A DNA stretch of 64,000 nucleotides from Ophthalmolycus amberensis (GCA_024529925.1 JAFEUB010000905.1:254216-318215); one strand, 5' to 3'; shown: positions 40,533 through 62,773, counted from the stretch's first letter. The notes: generated by a model not told the origin, from the sequence alone. Numbers and translations: made by a program.

Positions 40533-41368
40533 AACCACACACAAGTCAATATAAATCGATAGATTGTGAGATTTACTGTGTGATATTTCATTCTCTCCTG
40601 ATTTCCGAAAGAGTTACTGATGTAAGAACTATTAAACTTAATCAGCCCTGAAGATGCTCATATTTTACATGTGTGTAACAGAACTGATCTATAAAAAATT
40701 GAATTACGGTGTTGTAACTTCAGTCGTATGTAATGCACCACTAGTCTACACTGTTCTTTAGTCTCCAGGGAAGATCTGGCATCTGACAGAGCAAACAACT
40801 TCCATATAAGTAGCCTACTTTATGTGCCCATAGTGCACAAATGCAGGCAAAGTAAGTGTGACAATACACAGAGCATCACATAAACACATCATATTGGGAA
40901 CTAATAAAACAGAGCTATATTTCCCTGAATGTACAGTGAATAAATAAAGCTTACCAGTGTGTATGGAGCAGGTGCACTGAAATCCTGTCAAACTCCCTGG
41001 TGCTCAGCTTCCCCTGGGGGAGCACGGTAGCATATTAGCACACGAGTGTTCCAGCAGTCCTGTCCCTCTCCGGGATTGGCTCTGTCCACTGGAGTATTCC
41101 CGGTCTGGGCGTCCCTCCGTATCGTCCTCTTCTGCCTCTTGGTGCAGCAGAGTCTCGAAGTGAGAGTGTAAGTAAGTGTGCTCTGCCCCTCGCGGAGAGC
41201 CCCCCTCCAGCAGCACTGAGCAGACCGGTCGTGGGAGTTGCTTTCTTTCCTGTCCTGGCCGAGCTTGCAAATTCAGCACGGAGGACCTTTGCCAGTTTCC
41301 CAGCTGTATGCAGTATTGATGGAGTTGCTGAGGGGATGCTAACACAGCATGAAATCTCACCGTTCCCT

Positions 41369-41573
<205 letters not shown>

Positions 41574-41643
41574 TTGCCTTTCAGCCTCGCCTATAGATGT
41601 CAAGGACCTGACTTGCCAGTTAAGCCTGATCAAAGACTCGCTG

Positions 41644-41680
41644 CCCCCCCCCCCCACACACACACACACACACACACACT
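41644..41680. repeat. Poly-C followed by CA microsatellite
   Basis: Eleven to twelve C then (CA)n, about 70 bp downstream of the CT tract. A short GT run lies further on at about 41828-41848. Confidence 0.9.
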
Positions 41681-43587
41681 GCACTCCCTGGTCTGTCTGC
41701 ATTGTGCTGAATGCTGCAGGAATATGAGCTATTGTTCAAAACTTACCAGAGTGACATTTATTGTATTTGTAAACACTACTCCTCAGACTACTGCGAACTA
41801 TAAAACACTGTAGCAGCTCTTACAGCGTGTGTGTGTGTGTGTGTGTGCTGCACTTCTTTCAGTGTGTGCAGCAGTGGGAGGCTCAAAGAGTTAAAGTGCA
41901 GTTGGTGCAGTAAATCCCAGTTTCAGTCAGGGGGTAGGGTGGTGCAGGATTAAAAAGGTATAGCGAGTCTTATAGAAATGAGCTCCCAAGATATTTCCAT
42001 TCCTTATGCTCTCACTGTGGGAGGAACTGTGCCTCCCCTTTAAATAACTGCAGGGACGAGGTCATTCACTCGATAACCTCAGATTCATTTCTATGGAAAT
42101 GATGGCAGTATTGACACGGGACGATGGTTGAGATGCAGCATTAACAGCCCTTATGTTGCTTCACAAATGAAGAAAAAAAAGAAAAGAAATGACAACAATT
42201 CAGATTGATCAGATGAGATTTCCACTGGTCACATGGAGTGATTGTATTTCTACAGTGTGCTGACAGCTGACACGTGCACATGCGCTCCATTGTCAGTATG
42301 TTTGTGTTGCTCTCTGCATGTGTTCAAGCACATATTGAAAACAATAGAGTGAAGCCAGGGCGGGCGGTGTGCACATGTACAACAAGATGACTGATCAGGG
42401 TCTCACAGGCAGGCACTGATATATCACTCAGTTTAATTGAACTACAGGGGGACTCTCTCATGCAGGGGCCGGAGAGAACTGCAGCATCCGAAAACCCAGA
42501 TTAAGAGAGACGAGAGAGGTGAAATGAATCAATTATTGGCTAAAATAGAAAATTACGGCCTGCCGAAACATTAATGCCAGCTGGTATGAAGGGTAGATTC
42601 AACCTGCCTGTTAATTAGATCTAAACAGAGAGTAAATGCATGTTAAACACAAACTAGATAACTTCATACAAACTATGATGTCCAAAAACTGACAAAACAT
42701 GTCCAGATCACTTCTGATCATCACAATGTAAAGCACTGTACCAAAGCACAATAACGTATTCAGGACTAAGAGGAGCTAGTGGTGCCAAGTCCTCTTTCTC
42801 CAAAACGAAATTTAACACAGAGGAGCTGCAGCACTGGAATGCAACTCCTGTTAACTATTCACTCCTAGCCCGATAGTGGGCTCAGAGACCCTGTGCACCA
42901 TAAATGCTGGACATTTTTATGCATGTTCAGTTGATCACGGTTTTTATTAGTAAAATACTGACTCATGCGTGGGGCTGGAGAGAAGCCATTTACTTAGTGC
43001 ACTGCTTTACATCTTAATGTATCTTTTTCTTAGGACTTAAATACTTAAAACAGATTTTACTTTTCAAACTTGCTTCTAAAATCAAAATCAACAGAAAGAA
43101 ATCCTTACAAACGCAACTCTAAAGTATGTTCACGGATATATCATATACTTACATACATGCTGTATGTAACTAAAAAGAGTTTATAGGCCTGTGTGAAAAA
43201 TAGGATTTTTTTTGTCTCATCTGAAATCTCCTTTTGAAAGCATCAGAAAACAACAGTAACCTTGATCTTGTTCATTGTCAGTACTCCTTGAATTAAAAGA
43301 CTAGCAGTCAATCAGGAGTCGGGAGTCAATGGCCTAATAATCTACTGTGACTTAACTGGTCTAGAATACATTGACATTACACCTCAGTAAATGTAAAAGA
43401 CAATTATTCCTTAGTTTCAACTAAAAATCAAAGAGGTTAATTTTGAAATATTGTTATTCATTGAATGTCAAGAGAAGTTTTACGTGCAATAGGTGTCTAA
43501 GAGTAAATAAAGCCTATACTCTTTCTCCAGACTCTGCACTTTAAAGGAATAAGAACTACTCCAATTGTTGTCACATTACTTTAATAG
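41681..43587. other. Intergenic region downstream of the claudin-like gene
   Basis: No gene or repeat boundary recognised. Contains CpG-poor single-copy-looking DNA and the claudin 3' flank. Confidence 0.5.
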
Positions 43588-43593
43588 TTTATT
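43588..43593 (-). terminator. Candidate polyadenylation signal of the claudin-like gene
   Basis: AATAAA on the minus strand about 210 bp past the claudin-like stop codon. The interval has no coding signal. Confidence 0.45.
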
Positions 43594-43801
43594 TAATGAG
43601 GACAATCTCATAATTAACCAGAAGCAGAGACCACGGAAATTTGTACAATTTGACTTAGAAATGAACAAATAGAACACATGTAGCAGTCATGTTATATCAG
43701 TCAGAAGTGTTATTCTTGGGCTACTGAAGTAATTTCATTTCACTCCACAAGCCTCCATGTTAAGTATATGAATGCAGATGACACATTTGGCAATAAGAAA
43801 T

Positions 43802-44458
43802 CTATAAAACCTCTGTCTTCAGGTTGTGCTTTGTCCTGTGCTTCGCCTGCGGGCTGTTTGGCACACTTGCTGGCCTCTGGTCGTAGTCCCTCATGCACAC
43901 AGCGACAAAGAACAGAGTCCCTCCGATGACCAGAGCCAAACCTCCAAACCATCCAGAGAACATCGCCTCTCCATACTCCCAGCGAGGCATCACATCAGGG
44001 AAACCCTCGTCCCAGAAGTCCACCACAGTTGTGTAGGCCACAAGAGAGACGGGAGCCAGAGTGGTGAGCCCCGACACCCAGGAAAGCACCCCGCCGAGGA
44101 TGAGGAGCCTTCTCTTCAGGCCAGGCTGCCCCACACACATCCCGACCCCCTCCAGACCTGGGACGGCAGCCAGCAGAGCTGAACCTCCAGTGCCTACAGA
44201 CACTAACATGAGCACCCTGGAGATCTGCAGGTCCATCGGCAGCCCCATGATGGACTCATACGCCTTACACTGAACTCCTACCTCCTCTGTGTAGAGGCAG
44301 GTGTGCCAGAGTCCAGAGAACCAGTTCTCCACTTCGTTCAGGTCAGAGTTCATCGTCTTCCACAGTGGAAGGAAGGTGGTGATCAGAGAGGTGACCAGAC
44401 CTCCAAACGTCACAAAGAGTGCAGTCCTTTGCATCACTATAGGTGTTAGAAAGACCAT
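43802..44458 (-). CDS. Claudin-family tight-junction protein, single exon
   Basis: An intact 218-residue frame from one exon, the usual claudin size. The first extracellular loop carries the claudin signature: W33, G49-L50-W51, C54 and C64. Four hydrophobic segments are visible: about 13-30 (ALFVTFGGLVTSLITTF), about 83-103, about 119-141 (LLILGGVLSWVSGLTTLAPVS) and about 170-190 (GWFGGLALVIGGTLFFVAV). A basic cytoplasmic tail ends in KTEVL, without the YV end common to many claudins. I chose the first ATG (MVFLTP); a second Met at residue 9 would also leave TM1 intact. Single-exon structure resembles the claudin 8/17/22/24-type intronless group. The exact orthologue cannot be decided by eye. 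It lies between aifm3 and lztr1, on the same strand. Confidence 0.9.
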   Translation of the reverse strand: MVFLTPIVMQRTALFVTFGGLVTSLITTFLPLWKTMNSDLNEVENWFSGLWHTCLYTEEVGVQCKAYESIMGLPMDLQISRVLMLVSVGTGGSALLAAVPGLEGVGMCVGQPGLKRRLLILGGVLSWVSGLTTLAPVSLVAYTTVVDFWDEGFPDVMPRWEYGEAMFSGWFGGLALVIGGTLFFVAVCMRDYDQRPASVPNSPQAKHRTKHNLKTEVL

Positions 44459-47342
44459 CTTCTGCCCTCTGTGCTGTGATTCCTGTTCAAGTGTGCAGGT
44501 CTATGCAACAGGTTGGGAGATCCAGAGTGGCTCTGTGGCCCGTCCTACCTGCTCAGGTAGCAGGACCAACCGGGTCAGCCCACTTATTCAGCTCCCTCAA
44601 TAAAATGCAGCTGATAGGTGAGAGATAATCCAGGACCGTGGCAGGACAACAGACATACTGTTTTGTTTCAGTGTTCAATATCATCACAGTGAACAATGAA
44701 CTCTGTTTTTAGATGAAACCAAATATGTCCAGCGGGAGTCTGGGCTGTGTGCACGCAGGTGAACTTAAATGAATGAAACATGAGCAAGCTGGGCACGGGA
44801 GGTACACACACAAAAAGAAGACTTAAAAGCTACTCCAAGCATCACTATACTAGTCTGTTTCTTTGTAATTATATTCTTTTAAGGTTGTAATTATTTCAGA
44901 TGAGTTGTTTTACTGATGTCACTGATGAGACTTGGTCATTATTTTAGTTAAGACATTTACACTCTAAGGAAATCAAAAGAAGGAGCTTTCGACTTGCCAT
45001 GTGTCTCAAGTATCTGGACTATGAATAGCACTTTGTGCTCACTGCAACGGTACTTACAACAGAGTCCAAAAGAGTCCAACACACTGAATTCCACTGAGGG
45101 TCTTTACAGAACAAATGGCAGCGAACACAAAACTATCTACTGCCTCGGCATTTAGGTCACCCTTTCTCTCAATCCCATGAGCAAAATGTACGATATAACT
45201 TAAGAAATAAAAAAGTCAAATAGCCTTTCTAGTAATCTGTTTTTTAAATTTATTTTCAAGTCAAACTAAATGCAGTTGTAATGTTTCGGGTTGGTATGAC
45301 TGTTTTTAAAAGAAGTTGCAATTTGTTCAAACAAATTAACCTATTCAATTTTAATTTAGCTGACTTGAGTTAATCAAAATCTTTGCACGGGCAGAACCCT
45401 GCAGAGGCCGAAGGAATTCGGCCTCTCAAACAACCAAGGAGCATTGTCTGAGCGTATCATCCATAGATCTGTGGAAACTGAAACCCCTGAAGGATGTGGC
45501 TAATTTGATGAAAGGTCAAGGACTAACCTTCAGCTTTTCACATAGTGTATAGGTTGCAATGGCTTTGGGCGTAAGTCTTTGTTTGGATTTCAGATTTGTG
45601 CAAATATTCAATATAAAAATAGTTGTGTATATGCACCATTGTGAGTCTTTTGGAAGAAACTGCATCGGTTCTGAAGTTTCCTTCTTTGTGACATTCAGTT
45701 TGAATCTAAGCTTCCATAAATAACACTGAGCACTGCTGACTGTGGGAGTACTGAGGGGGCCATGGCATTTAGATGAAACTGCCCATCAAGCCAGTGGGGC
45801 GAGCACTACTTAAATTCAGCCAAAGCAGATACAAAGCAAATCTGCTCTTTGCTTGGGTGAGTATAGGATTCATTGGAATATGGAGAGCCTTCCAATTCTC
45901 AAGATGTGACATAAGACAACCAAGTCAGTTTTTTGTGGGCTGTTTCAGAAAACATGCGATTCAACAAGATATTCAGATGTGGCTCCCCTTCCTGTGTCAG
46001 CTGCAGGCTCATTAGAATAGTTGTGAACTTAAATTAACTGTCACATAGCTACAGATACATACATTCACTTTAACTCTGCATTTAGGAGGAAATTGGGGTT
46101 CAGTGACAGGCGCTAAAACGGAGCGTTTAAGAGAGAAGTTATACAGGTATATTCCTACTGACAGGATGAGAAAAAGTTTCCTTTGAACATTAAAACATGT
46201 AAATATGTTCAAGTAGAAACCCCAAATATAAGTATGAAAATGAGCATGATATGTCGTAAAAGTAAATTAGGTCAGAGGGTCCAGTATGTTTATGACGACT
46301 CAGTCTGATACCAACAACAGGACCCGATGAGGGGTCGAAACATCATTAAATATAAATACTGGGCCTCTATATAGGAAGCTCACTTCTGGCACATTTTACC
46401 ATATATTGACAACTGCCAAAACATGGTTGTGCAAAAACGTAAATTACATTATAAGGTAGTTTATTGATAAGCTAAAGAGGCACATTGGAAGCTCTAAGAA
46501 AAATGACTTAAGTGGTTATGAAGTGAGTTCAACATCTGAAGGGGGCCGCAGAGACTCAGTACAACAGGACTCATTTTCTATAAGATTTATTAAGGCTTTA
46601 AATACATGGAACCCATGTGGGTAAATATTTAATAACAGCATACTGATGTCACTAAATACACATTGCTATATCTTGTAGATATAGACAGGGCTTGTCCGTT
46701 AGTATTGGTAAGAGGTGATTAGTATTACAAATATGTGTGCTCATGAAAATAACATTAAATGAAACAAATAGCTTTAAGACAGACGTACATTCTAATTATT
46801 TTCATACGATTATGATTCCTGACATTTAGTCCGGGCTTGATAACCGAGTCAGAGCTGACGATAATACAAGTGATCAATACAGATTCATAGATAAATAATC
46901 CATTTAATAGTATACTTTGATAAGGTTGCATTTAGATGACAGCTGAGGGCAACACTTGAACCTCTATAGTGTCACACGTGTCAATTATTAAAGTCCGCTG
47001 CATATCTATTTAAAAATGCAGCAGCAATACTGAGCAGAATAAAACCTTGCAAATGTTTCCTCTGTCCTCAAAATAAATAAATCTCAAACATAAAAAGGGA
47101 TTGTTTTTGGACAAATTATAACTGAGCGAGAATCTTCACTGATTTCACTCATTGAGATGCAGAGTAAGAACAATTTGATACAACATGGATAAAAGCCATC
47201 TACGGTACGTGGCTCTGGAGATGCGACGGCCAACATAAAGAACAGTACGACGCGTTGGTGACGAGGGAATAACTAGAAGTAGGTTGAGCAGAGATGTATG
47301 GCTTCTGTGAGAGGAGAAAAGAGCCCGGCACTCGGCGTCATC
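44459..47342. other. Intergenic region between claudin-like gene and lztr1, including lztr1 3' UTR
   Basis: No gene supported. The right part (about 46.58-47.34 kb) is likely lztr1 3' UTR, with a possible AATAAA on the minus strand at 46586-46591. A small palindromic motif around 46318-46345 is noted separately. Confidence 0.5.
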
Positions 47343-57750
<10,408 letters not shown>

Positions 57751-57824
57751 AAAGTTCAATACAGCCGAGCAGATGAACACACCTTTACACACACTTCATG
57801 TCGACCTTTTCTCTGCCGCTGTAG

Positions 57825-58668
57825 GAGCGCCAGAGGTTGCTGCAGGAGGAGGACATCCTGGCCCCGCTCCTTATCCGGTTGGACAACGCAGAGCCTCTAA
57901 GCGCCAAAGATGCCAAACAGCTTTACGACGACTGTTTGACAGAGTGCAAAGAGAGGCTGGCGGAGAAGGCCAAGCGCCTTCAGGACTATTATGACACGGT
58001 ACAGCACCAGTTTACTCATGATGTACGTTATATCCCTTTTCTACTGCACAAAACACAAAGAGACACAAGATGACCACAAAGAGAAACTAAATTACTAAAA
58101 TGACCACAAAGAGACACTAAATGACCACAAAGAGATACTAAATGACCACAAAGAGATACTAAATGACCACAAAGACACACAAAATGACAACAAAGAGACA
58201 CAAATGGACATTCTGTTATTGGACATTTTTCTAAGGCGCTATGCTATGTATCCTGTGGTAAATCATACATATATTGGGACAAATCCAATGCAGGACATGG
58301 GCACCTTTAAGATGTACTTTTGTTTTATTACATGTTCACGTAAAAAATCTGTGTTTAGGAGACACAAGAGTTGCAGAGGAAACAGCAGTGGTACCAGGAG
58401 AATCAGCTAACCATCGTGCTGCAGGACAAGGAAGAGTACCAGAACTACTGCTGAGAAAACACTACGAATAAGTGTCGCCAAGAAGCGCCTCAGCATGTAC
58501 TTACACACACACACGAACAGACAGCGTTTAAGCCCAACAGCTAACGGTGTGTGTGTTGATTACTAATGTGTTTGTTTCAGGCACATGGAAGCAGCTCCTC
58601 TGGAGTACCAGAATCTGGAATGGAGGCTGAAAAACAACCCTCGACTGGCTCCTCACCTGCTCAAATGA
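57825..58668 (+). pseudogene. drc7: Partial 3' copy of dynein regulatory complex subunit 7 (copy A), frameshifted
   Basis: Only the last three exons are present. 57825-57998 encodes ERQRLLQEEDILAPLL onward. 58359-58496 encodes ETQELQRKQQWYQENQ onward. 58581-58668 encodes HMEAAPLEYQNLEWRLK and ends HLLK. This is the C-terminus of DRC7 (CCDC135/lobo homologue), a nexin-dynein regulatory complex subunit of motile cilia. The middle exon is 138 nt, but the phase of the last exon requires a length of 3n+2. The frame hits TGA at 58452-58454 right after EEYQNYC, while the next frame continues EKTLRISVAKKRLSM as in the family. No upstream exons exist to the left. The 5' edge of similarity to copy C falls within an intron at about 57752. 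Compared with copy C it lacks five codons (AEEDQ) and gains one Glu near its start. Confidence 0.85.
58046..58207. repeat. Minisatellite of about 20-bp units
   Basis: Six to eight imperfect tandem units of TGACCACAAAGAGACACTAA type, in the intron between drc7 copy A exons 1 and 2. Confidence 0.85.
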
Positions 58669-58998
58669 GCCACACACCTGCGTTCTTTTTAAAACTATAT
58701 GGATTGTGTATGAATTCTATACATGTACACACTTTCCTAAAGAGCAGGATTCATAAATTCTTCTTAGCACATGAGCATTTTGTTTTTCTGTTTCCCGTGT
58801 TGTGCATCTTTATTATACAGTCTGTGTGAGATGATTGTTGAAACAAAATCTCTGTGAAAACCATAACGTTGTTGTTCTTAGTGTCACATTGAGAAGTCAT
58901 CTTCTTCTTGAGTTCATCCAGTTTAACAGTTTATTTGAATGTGTGCTGTTGAAATGGCTCATTAAACACACACAGTAACTCAGTTGACTCCATGCCAA

Positions 58999-59548
58999 TT
59001 AAAGCTCATCTTTTTCTGCACACGTCTCCTTCTTCTTTGTCTTCTTCTCTTCCTTGTGGAAGACTTTTCCAGCCGACTGGTTATTGAAGCTCAGCTTGAT
59101 GTCGTCATTCAGCCCCTGGTCCTTCAGCCTCTGTTTGAGCTGAGATACAAAAACATTTACTTCCTGAATGTCGCTGACAGAGAAGAAGTCTTCACTACAC
59201 GCCGTTGTTCATTTACATGCTGCATCCTTTCTCACACTGTCCTCATGTGGAAGCTCTGCTTTAGAAGAACTCTGGTTCCCACTAGAACAGCTTTGTTGTT
59301 TGCATGTTCTTTGGACACAAGTCTACCTTCAATAGTGACATATACACGTGTGCACTGCACACAGCACATTTACATTGTTCTTAGTAGTCCACTCAATCAC
59401 ATGCATCACCTGGTTGTTCTGTTTTTAATGTTAGAAAGATGTACCGGTACCTTCTTCAAGAGGTCCTCCATCACCACAGCGTCATTCAGATCCAGAGACG
59501 AGCTGTTTTTCTGCATGAAGTCAATGAGGCTTTCAGGCGAGGGGTCCC
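58999..59548 (-). CDS. Last two exons of an unrecognised gene ending in KDEL
   Basis: Exon 59548-59451 (phase 2 entry) encodes DPSPESLIDFMQKNSSSL, then DLNDAVVMEDLLKK, with good AG and GT sites. Exon 59139-58999 encodes LKQRLKDQGLNDDIKLSF, a lysine-rich stretch (HKEEKKTKKKE) and ends CAEKDEL followed by TAA. Frame and splice phase agree. The C-terminal KDEL matches the ER-retrieval signal, though the lysine-rich context may make this chance. The gene would lie tail-to-tail with drc7 copy A. No further 5' exons are seen to the right before the transposon-rich zone, so this is probably a fragment carried in the same duplicated block. I do not recognise the family. Confidence 0.55.
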
Positions 59549-59939
59549 CTAGAGTAGAGCAACAAACAAGAATTCATTTTTAATAAAAGTCAACTTAAAA
59601 TCATTTTGCACCAAACTTGAAAACTCTTCATATTAAGGAAGATCAAATTTAAGATGGCTAGCAAACAAGGCAAAGTGTTGTTAAGCAATACAGAGCAAAC
59701 ATCTCCAGATTGATTACATTCTATTCAATGCAGGTTTAAGTCTAAACAACAGAGAATAGTTTTTAATTGTGCAACAGAGCTTTACTTAATACAGAGACTT
59801 TCCCTCTGTTACTGAGAGACAAGAATCAGTTCACCACAGGAGATGGACGAGTTTATTAAATGGAACTCAGTCAAAGGACACAAAAGACTTTTATTTTTGT
59901 ATTCATTTTGTATTTGTTTGCATTGCTCTGTCATCTGTT

Positions 59940-60180
59940 TAGGCCCCTGAACCATATTCAAGTATATTAATCAATTCCCTGCATTTCACTACTGCATTTT
60001 ATTTCTTACACTGCTTTTTAGTGTTTTAATGAATGTTTGTAATGTTCCAATGAATGTTCTTAATTGTTTTTAAATCTCCTTTTATTTTGCCTTATGTTTT
60101 GATGCTTTTAAGTAAAGCGCTTTGAATTACCTTGTTGTTGAAATGTGCTGTACAAATAAACTTGCCTTGTACTATTAGAG
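59940..60180 (+). mobile_element. Dispersed repeat with LINE/SINE-like 3' tail
   Basis: Carries 'aagcgctttgaattacctt' and 'gtacaaataaacttgccttg', the tail text of a common fish retroposon. 5' boundary not determined. Confidence 0.5.
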
Positions 60181-60499
60181 GTAGTAGCAGCAGAAGTTGC
60201 ATTAACAGCAGTATAATATTAATTATTTTGCCTTAAAAGCATCTTAAAATGTAAATCCTTCTACATAGGTTTTTACTTATTCATATTTTGTCTGTATTGA
60301 TTCATGTGCTCATTTATTCTAGAATGTGTTATGTATTTAATATTAAACAGTCTGGGTCTCCATCGTTTAGGAATAAATGATGATTAAGCAGCTAAACCTG
60401 CAAAAGCACTTGTTCATAAAATCTCTGAGTGAGGATTGGTGCATTGAGCCTTCATAGGTGGAGGAAACAACTCAACATTCAGAAAAAATAAAATAAAAA

Positions 60500-60725
60500 T
60501 TAAAGCTGCAAGCAGCATTGACCGGGCCCTCGCAACTTCACGCACGTCGAGGGTACTGGCAGGACTCTGGTTGACGCTGCCATTCAGTTCTGTGACCATC
60601 AGACACTGCATGCTCGAGTTAGACGGTATTTCCTGTCGTACCAGCGGTGTAGCCAGGTCATGTTGCCAGGTGTTAAGCCTCAAATGTGTTGAGTGTAGCT
60701 TCGATAGAAGCATAAATGTCAGGCT
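60500..60725. mobile_element. Dispersed teleost repeat (GCTGCAAGCAGC type)
   Basis: Starts 'aaagctgcaagcagcattga', then 'ccgggccctcgcaacttcac' and 'ggcaggactctggttgacgc'. This wording recurs in many fish genomes. It has no coding capacity, and class and ends are unknown. Confidence 0.5.
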
Positions 60726-60849
60726 GTAAAGGTCATTAAGAAAATGAATGTGTGTGAATGCGCTTCAGGTATTGTAACATAACAGACTGTCAAAGTTAAT
60801 GCAGCTGTCAAAACTGACTGTTTGTTTGTGCAGGTAGCTCTGCCAATCA

Positions 60850-61795
60850 CTGAATGACTTAATGCAGGAAGAGTCGAGGACAAATGACAGAATGTATAGT
60901 TCCATTTTGTACAGGGCAGTTGTGGATGACTTTGTAGAGTGGGCCGGTAGGAATCACCTGCGTCTGAACGTGGCCAAGACCAGAGAGATGGTGGTCGACT
61001 TCAGGAGGAAGACGACGACTCCACAACCGCTGAGAGTTCTGGGAGAGGATGTAGACATGGTGGAGGAGTACAAGTACCTGGGTGTCTCCATCGACAGCAG
61101 ACTGAACTGGCAGACCAACATCAACGCTGTGTACAAGAAGGGGATGAGTCGACTCTTCTTCTTGAGGAAACTTCGATCCTTCAACGTGTGCAGCAAGATG
61201 TTGGAGATGTTCTACCAGTCTGTTGTGGCCAGTGCACTGTACTTCTGTAGTCTGCTGGGGGAGCAGCATTGGAGCCGGAGACACCAACAGACTTAACAAA
61301 CTAGTTAAGAAGGCCGGCTCCATCATTGGCTGCAAACAAGACTATCTGGAAGAGGTGGTGGAGAGGACACTGAAGAAACTATTATCCATACTGGATAACC
61401 CGGACCACCCTCTCCACCACCTACTGCAGGGACAGCGGAGCACTTTCTCCAATAGTCCTCTGCCATTAGACTCTATAACAAATCACCTCTGGCCAAATCA
61501 AACACAAGACTATAACACTGCTACACTGCTGTTGCTGCTGTTGGTGATCTTGTGCACTACTGTTTTGTTTATTTTTTCCTACTTAGTTAATTTAATACGA
61601 TTCTATTTAGTGTATATACTGTGCATTTTTATTACTTTATTTTCTTAAATGTAATAGGTCCTGCTCTGTTATTTTATTATATATAGTGTGCATTTTCCAT
61701 ACTTAATATTTCTATTTTATTGTGTAACCCTGTTTGCTGCTGCCACAGACACATTTCCCCTTGGGGATGAATAAAGTATAATTCTATTCCAGCTG
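60850..61795 (+). mobile_element. LINE reverse-transcriptase 3' fragment (L2-like)
   Basis: Encodes the C-terminal part of a non-LTR reverse transcriptase: DDFVEWAGRNHLRLNVAKT, YKYLGVSIDSRLNW, then LFFLRKLRSFNVCSKMLEMF and a post-RT region with AGSIIGCKQ and LHHLLQGQRSTFSN. The catalytic YxDD motif is missing because the copy is truncated at its 5' side. Near 61255 the frame shifts from the first frame to one reading VVCWGSSIGAGDTNRLNKLV, so it is dead. The 3' tail has 'cacatttccccttggggatg' and AATAAAGTATAATTCTATTC, typical of fish L2-like elements. Confidence 0.88.
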
Positions 61796-61799
61796 AACA

Positions 61800-62012
61800 C
61801 CAGACAAGGTTTGGCTAGCTGGATGACATCATGCTAATAACTTATTTAGCTTTTTAAAACAACGGGGACCACACACACACACACACGGTTAGGGGTTAGG
61901 TAAGGAGAAATTAGTTTTCTGCTTACCACAAGGTAAGCAGAGAGCACGGGCACATAAGGTTCCTCTTAATCCCTCTTCTGACTCCCAATCAGTCACTCTT
62001 TCTAATTTTTTA
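61800..62012. other. Spacer between LINE and Penelope-like fragments
   Basis: Short CA run at 61871-61886, followed directly by GGTTAGGGGTTAGG (61887-61900), a degenerate telomere-like motif. Otherwise nothing recognised. Confidence 0.6.
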
Positions 62013-62719
62013 TTATGCTTCGTTTAAGCCGCTGGGCAGCATCGTTTTCAATTTTTTAATCCAGCGTCTTTCTGCGGCCCATCTTTGGGCCCCAGACCAC
62101 CCCACCCCAGACTCAAGTCCTGAAATCAGTAAGTTGTTTTTGCCATGTCTCCGAAAGTGCACATATATTTCTGTTTCTTTTTCCAGATGATCAATACAAT
62201 ATATATGTTGTTTAAGACGTTGTTGGAGTGTGTTTTTGGTCTGTCCAACATATAATTTATTACAAATTTTACACTCTATCCCATACACCAGGTTTGACGA
62301 AGCCAAATGAAAGGTCTGCCAAACCGGAGCACCGAGACCCGCGTGTTTATTGGTAATATATTTTATTGATCTAAAATGTGCATTCTTTGTTGTTTTCCAC
62401 TGTTTAAGGAGGCATGAACCAACAAATCTTTTAGGTTTGTATTCCTCTTAAAGGGTGATATAATTTTAAAATCTGACAGGGGCTTAATAATGTTCTGGAG
62501 CTTTTTAAATTGCGTTTTGACACTGACGTTCAGTTTTAGTGAGGCAGGAGAAAATGTGGTCACAAACGGGACAATGTGGGCACCTTGGTTCACTCTATTA
62601 GGTATTTCAACCTGATGCAAGCTCTGTTGTGTTTCGGCTTTAATAGAGCGAAGAAAAGTTCCACTATATCCCCTGGTTCTAAACCCTAACCCTAACCCTA
62701 ATAATTCTATTGATGTCAA
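62013..62719 (-). mobile_element. Penelope-like retroelement fragment with GIY-YIG endonuclease
   Basis: The 97-residue minus-strand frame at 62306-62013 has a GIY-YIG nuclease core: VYGIECKICNKLYVGQTK (GIE and YVG as the two signature strands), then LQQRLKQHI with its conserved Arg. The frame at 62719-62363 encodes the linker after the RT (HIVPFVTTFSPASLKL, TNLKDLLVHASL). A frameshift near 62395 separates the two parts. The RT domain itself is missing, so the copy is 5' truncated. At its 5' end it joins CCCTAA repeats. Confidence 0.85.
62682..62701. repeat. Interstitial telomere-like repeat
   Basis: Three tandem AACCCT/CCCTAA units on the plus strand (TTAGGG on the minus strand) at the 5' truncation point of the Penelope-like element. 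Short, so chance is possible. Confidence 0.8.
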
Positions 62720-62773
62720 GAATTCAGTTTCTTAAATGCTGATAACCCAAACACGCTCCTTTACGTTCCCAAC

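Noticed and set aside
46318..46345. GACCCGATGAGGGGTCGAAAC, resembling a hammerhead ribozyme core
   Set aside because: The helix would consist only of GACCC/GGGTC around GATGA, and the real hammerhead stem II and flanking stems I and III are not present.
58984..59583. A 199-residue plus-strand frame
   Set aside because: It overlaps antisense to two well-spliced minus-strand exons and the intervening intron; no family resemblance.
60859..61335. A 158-residue minus-strand frame
   Set aside because: Antisense shadow of the LINE reverse-transcriptase fragment.
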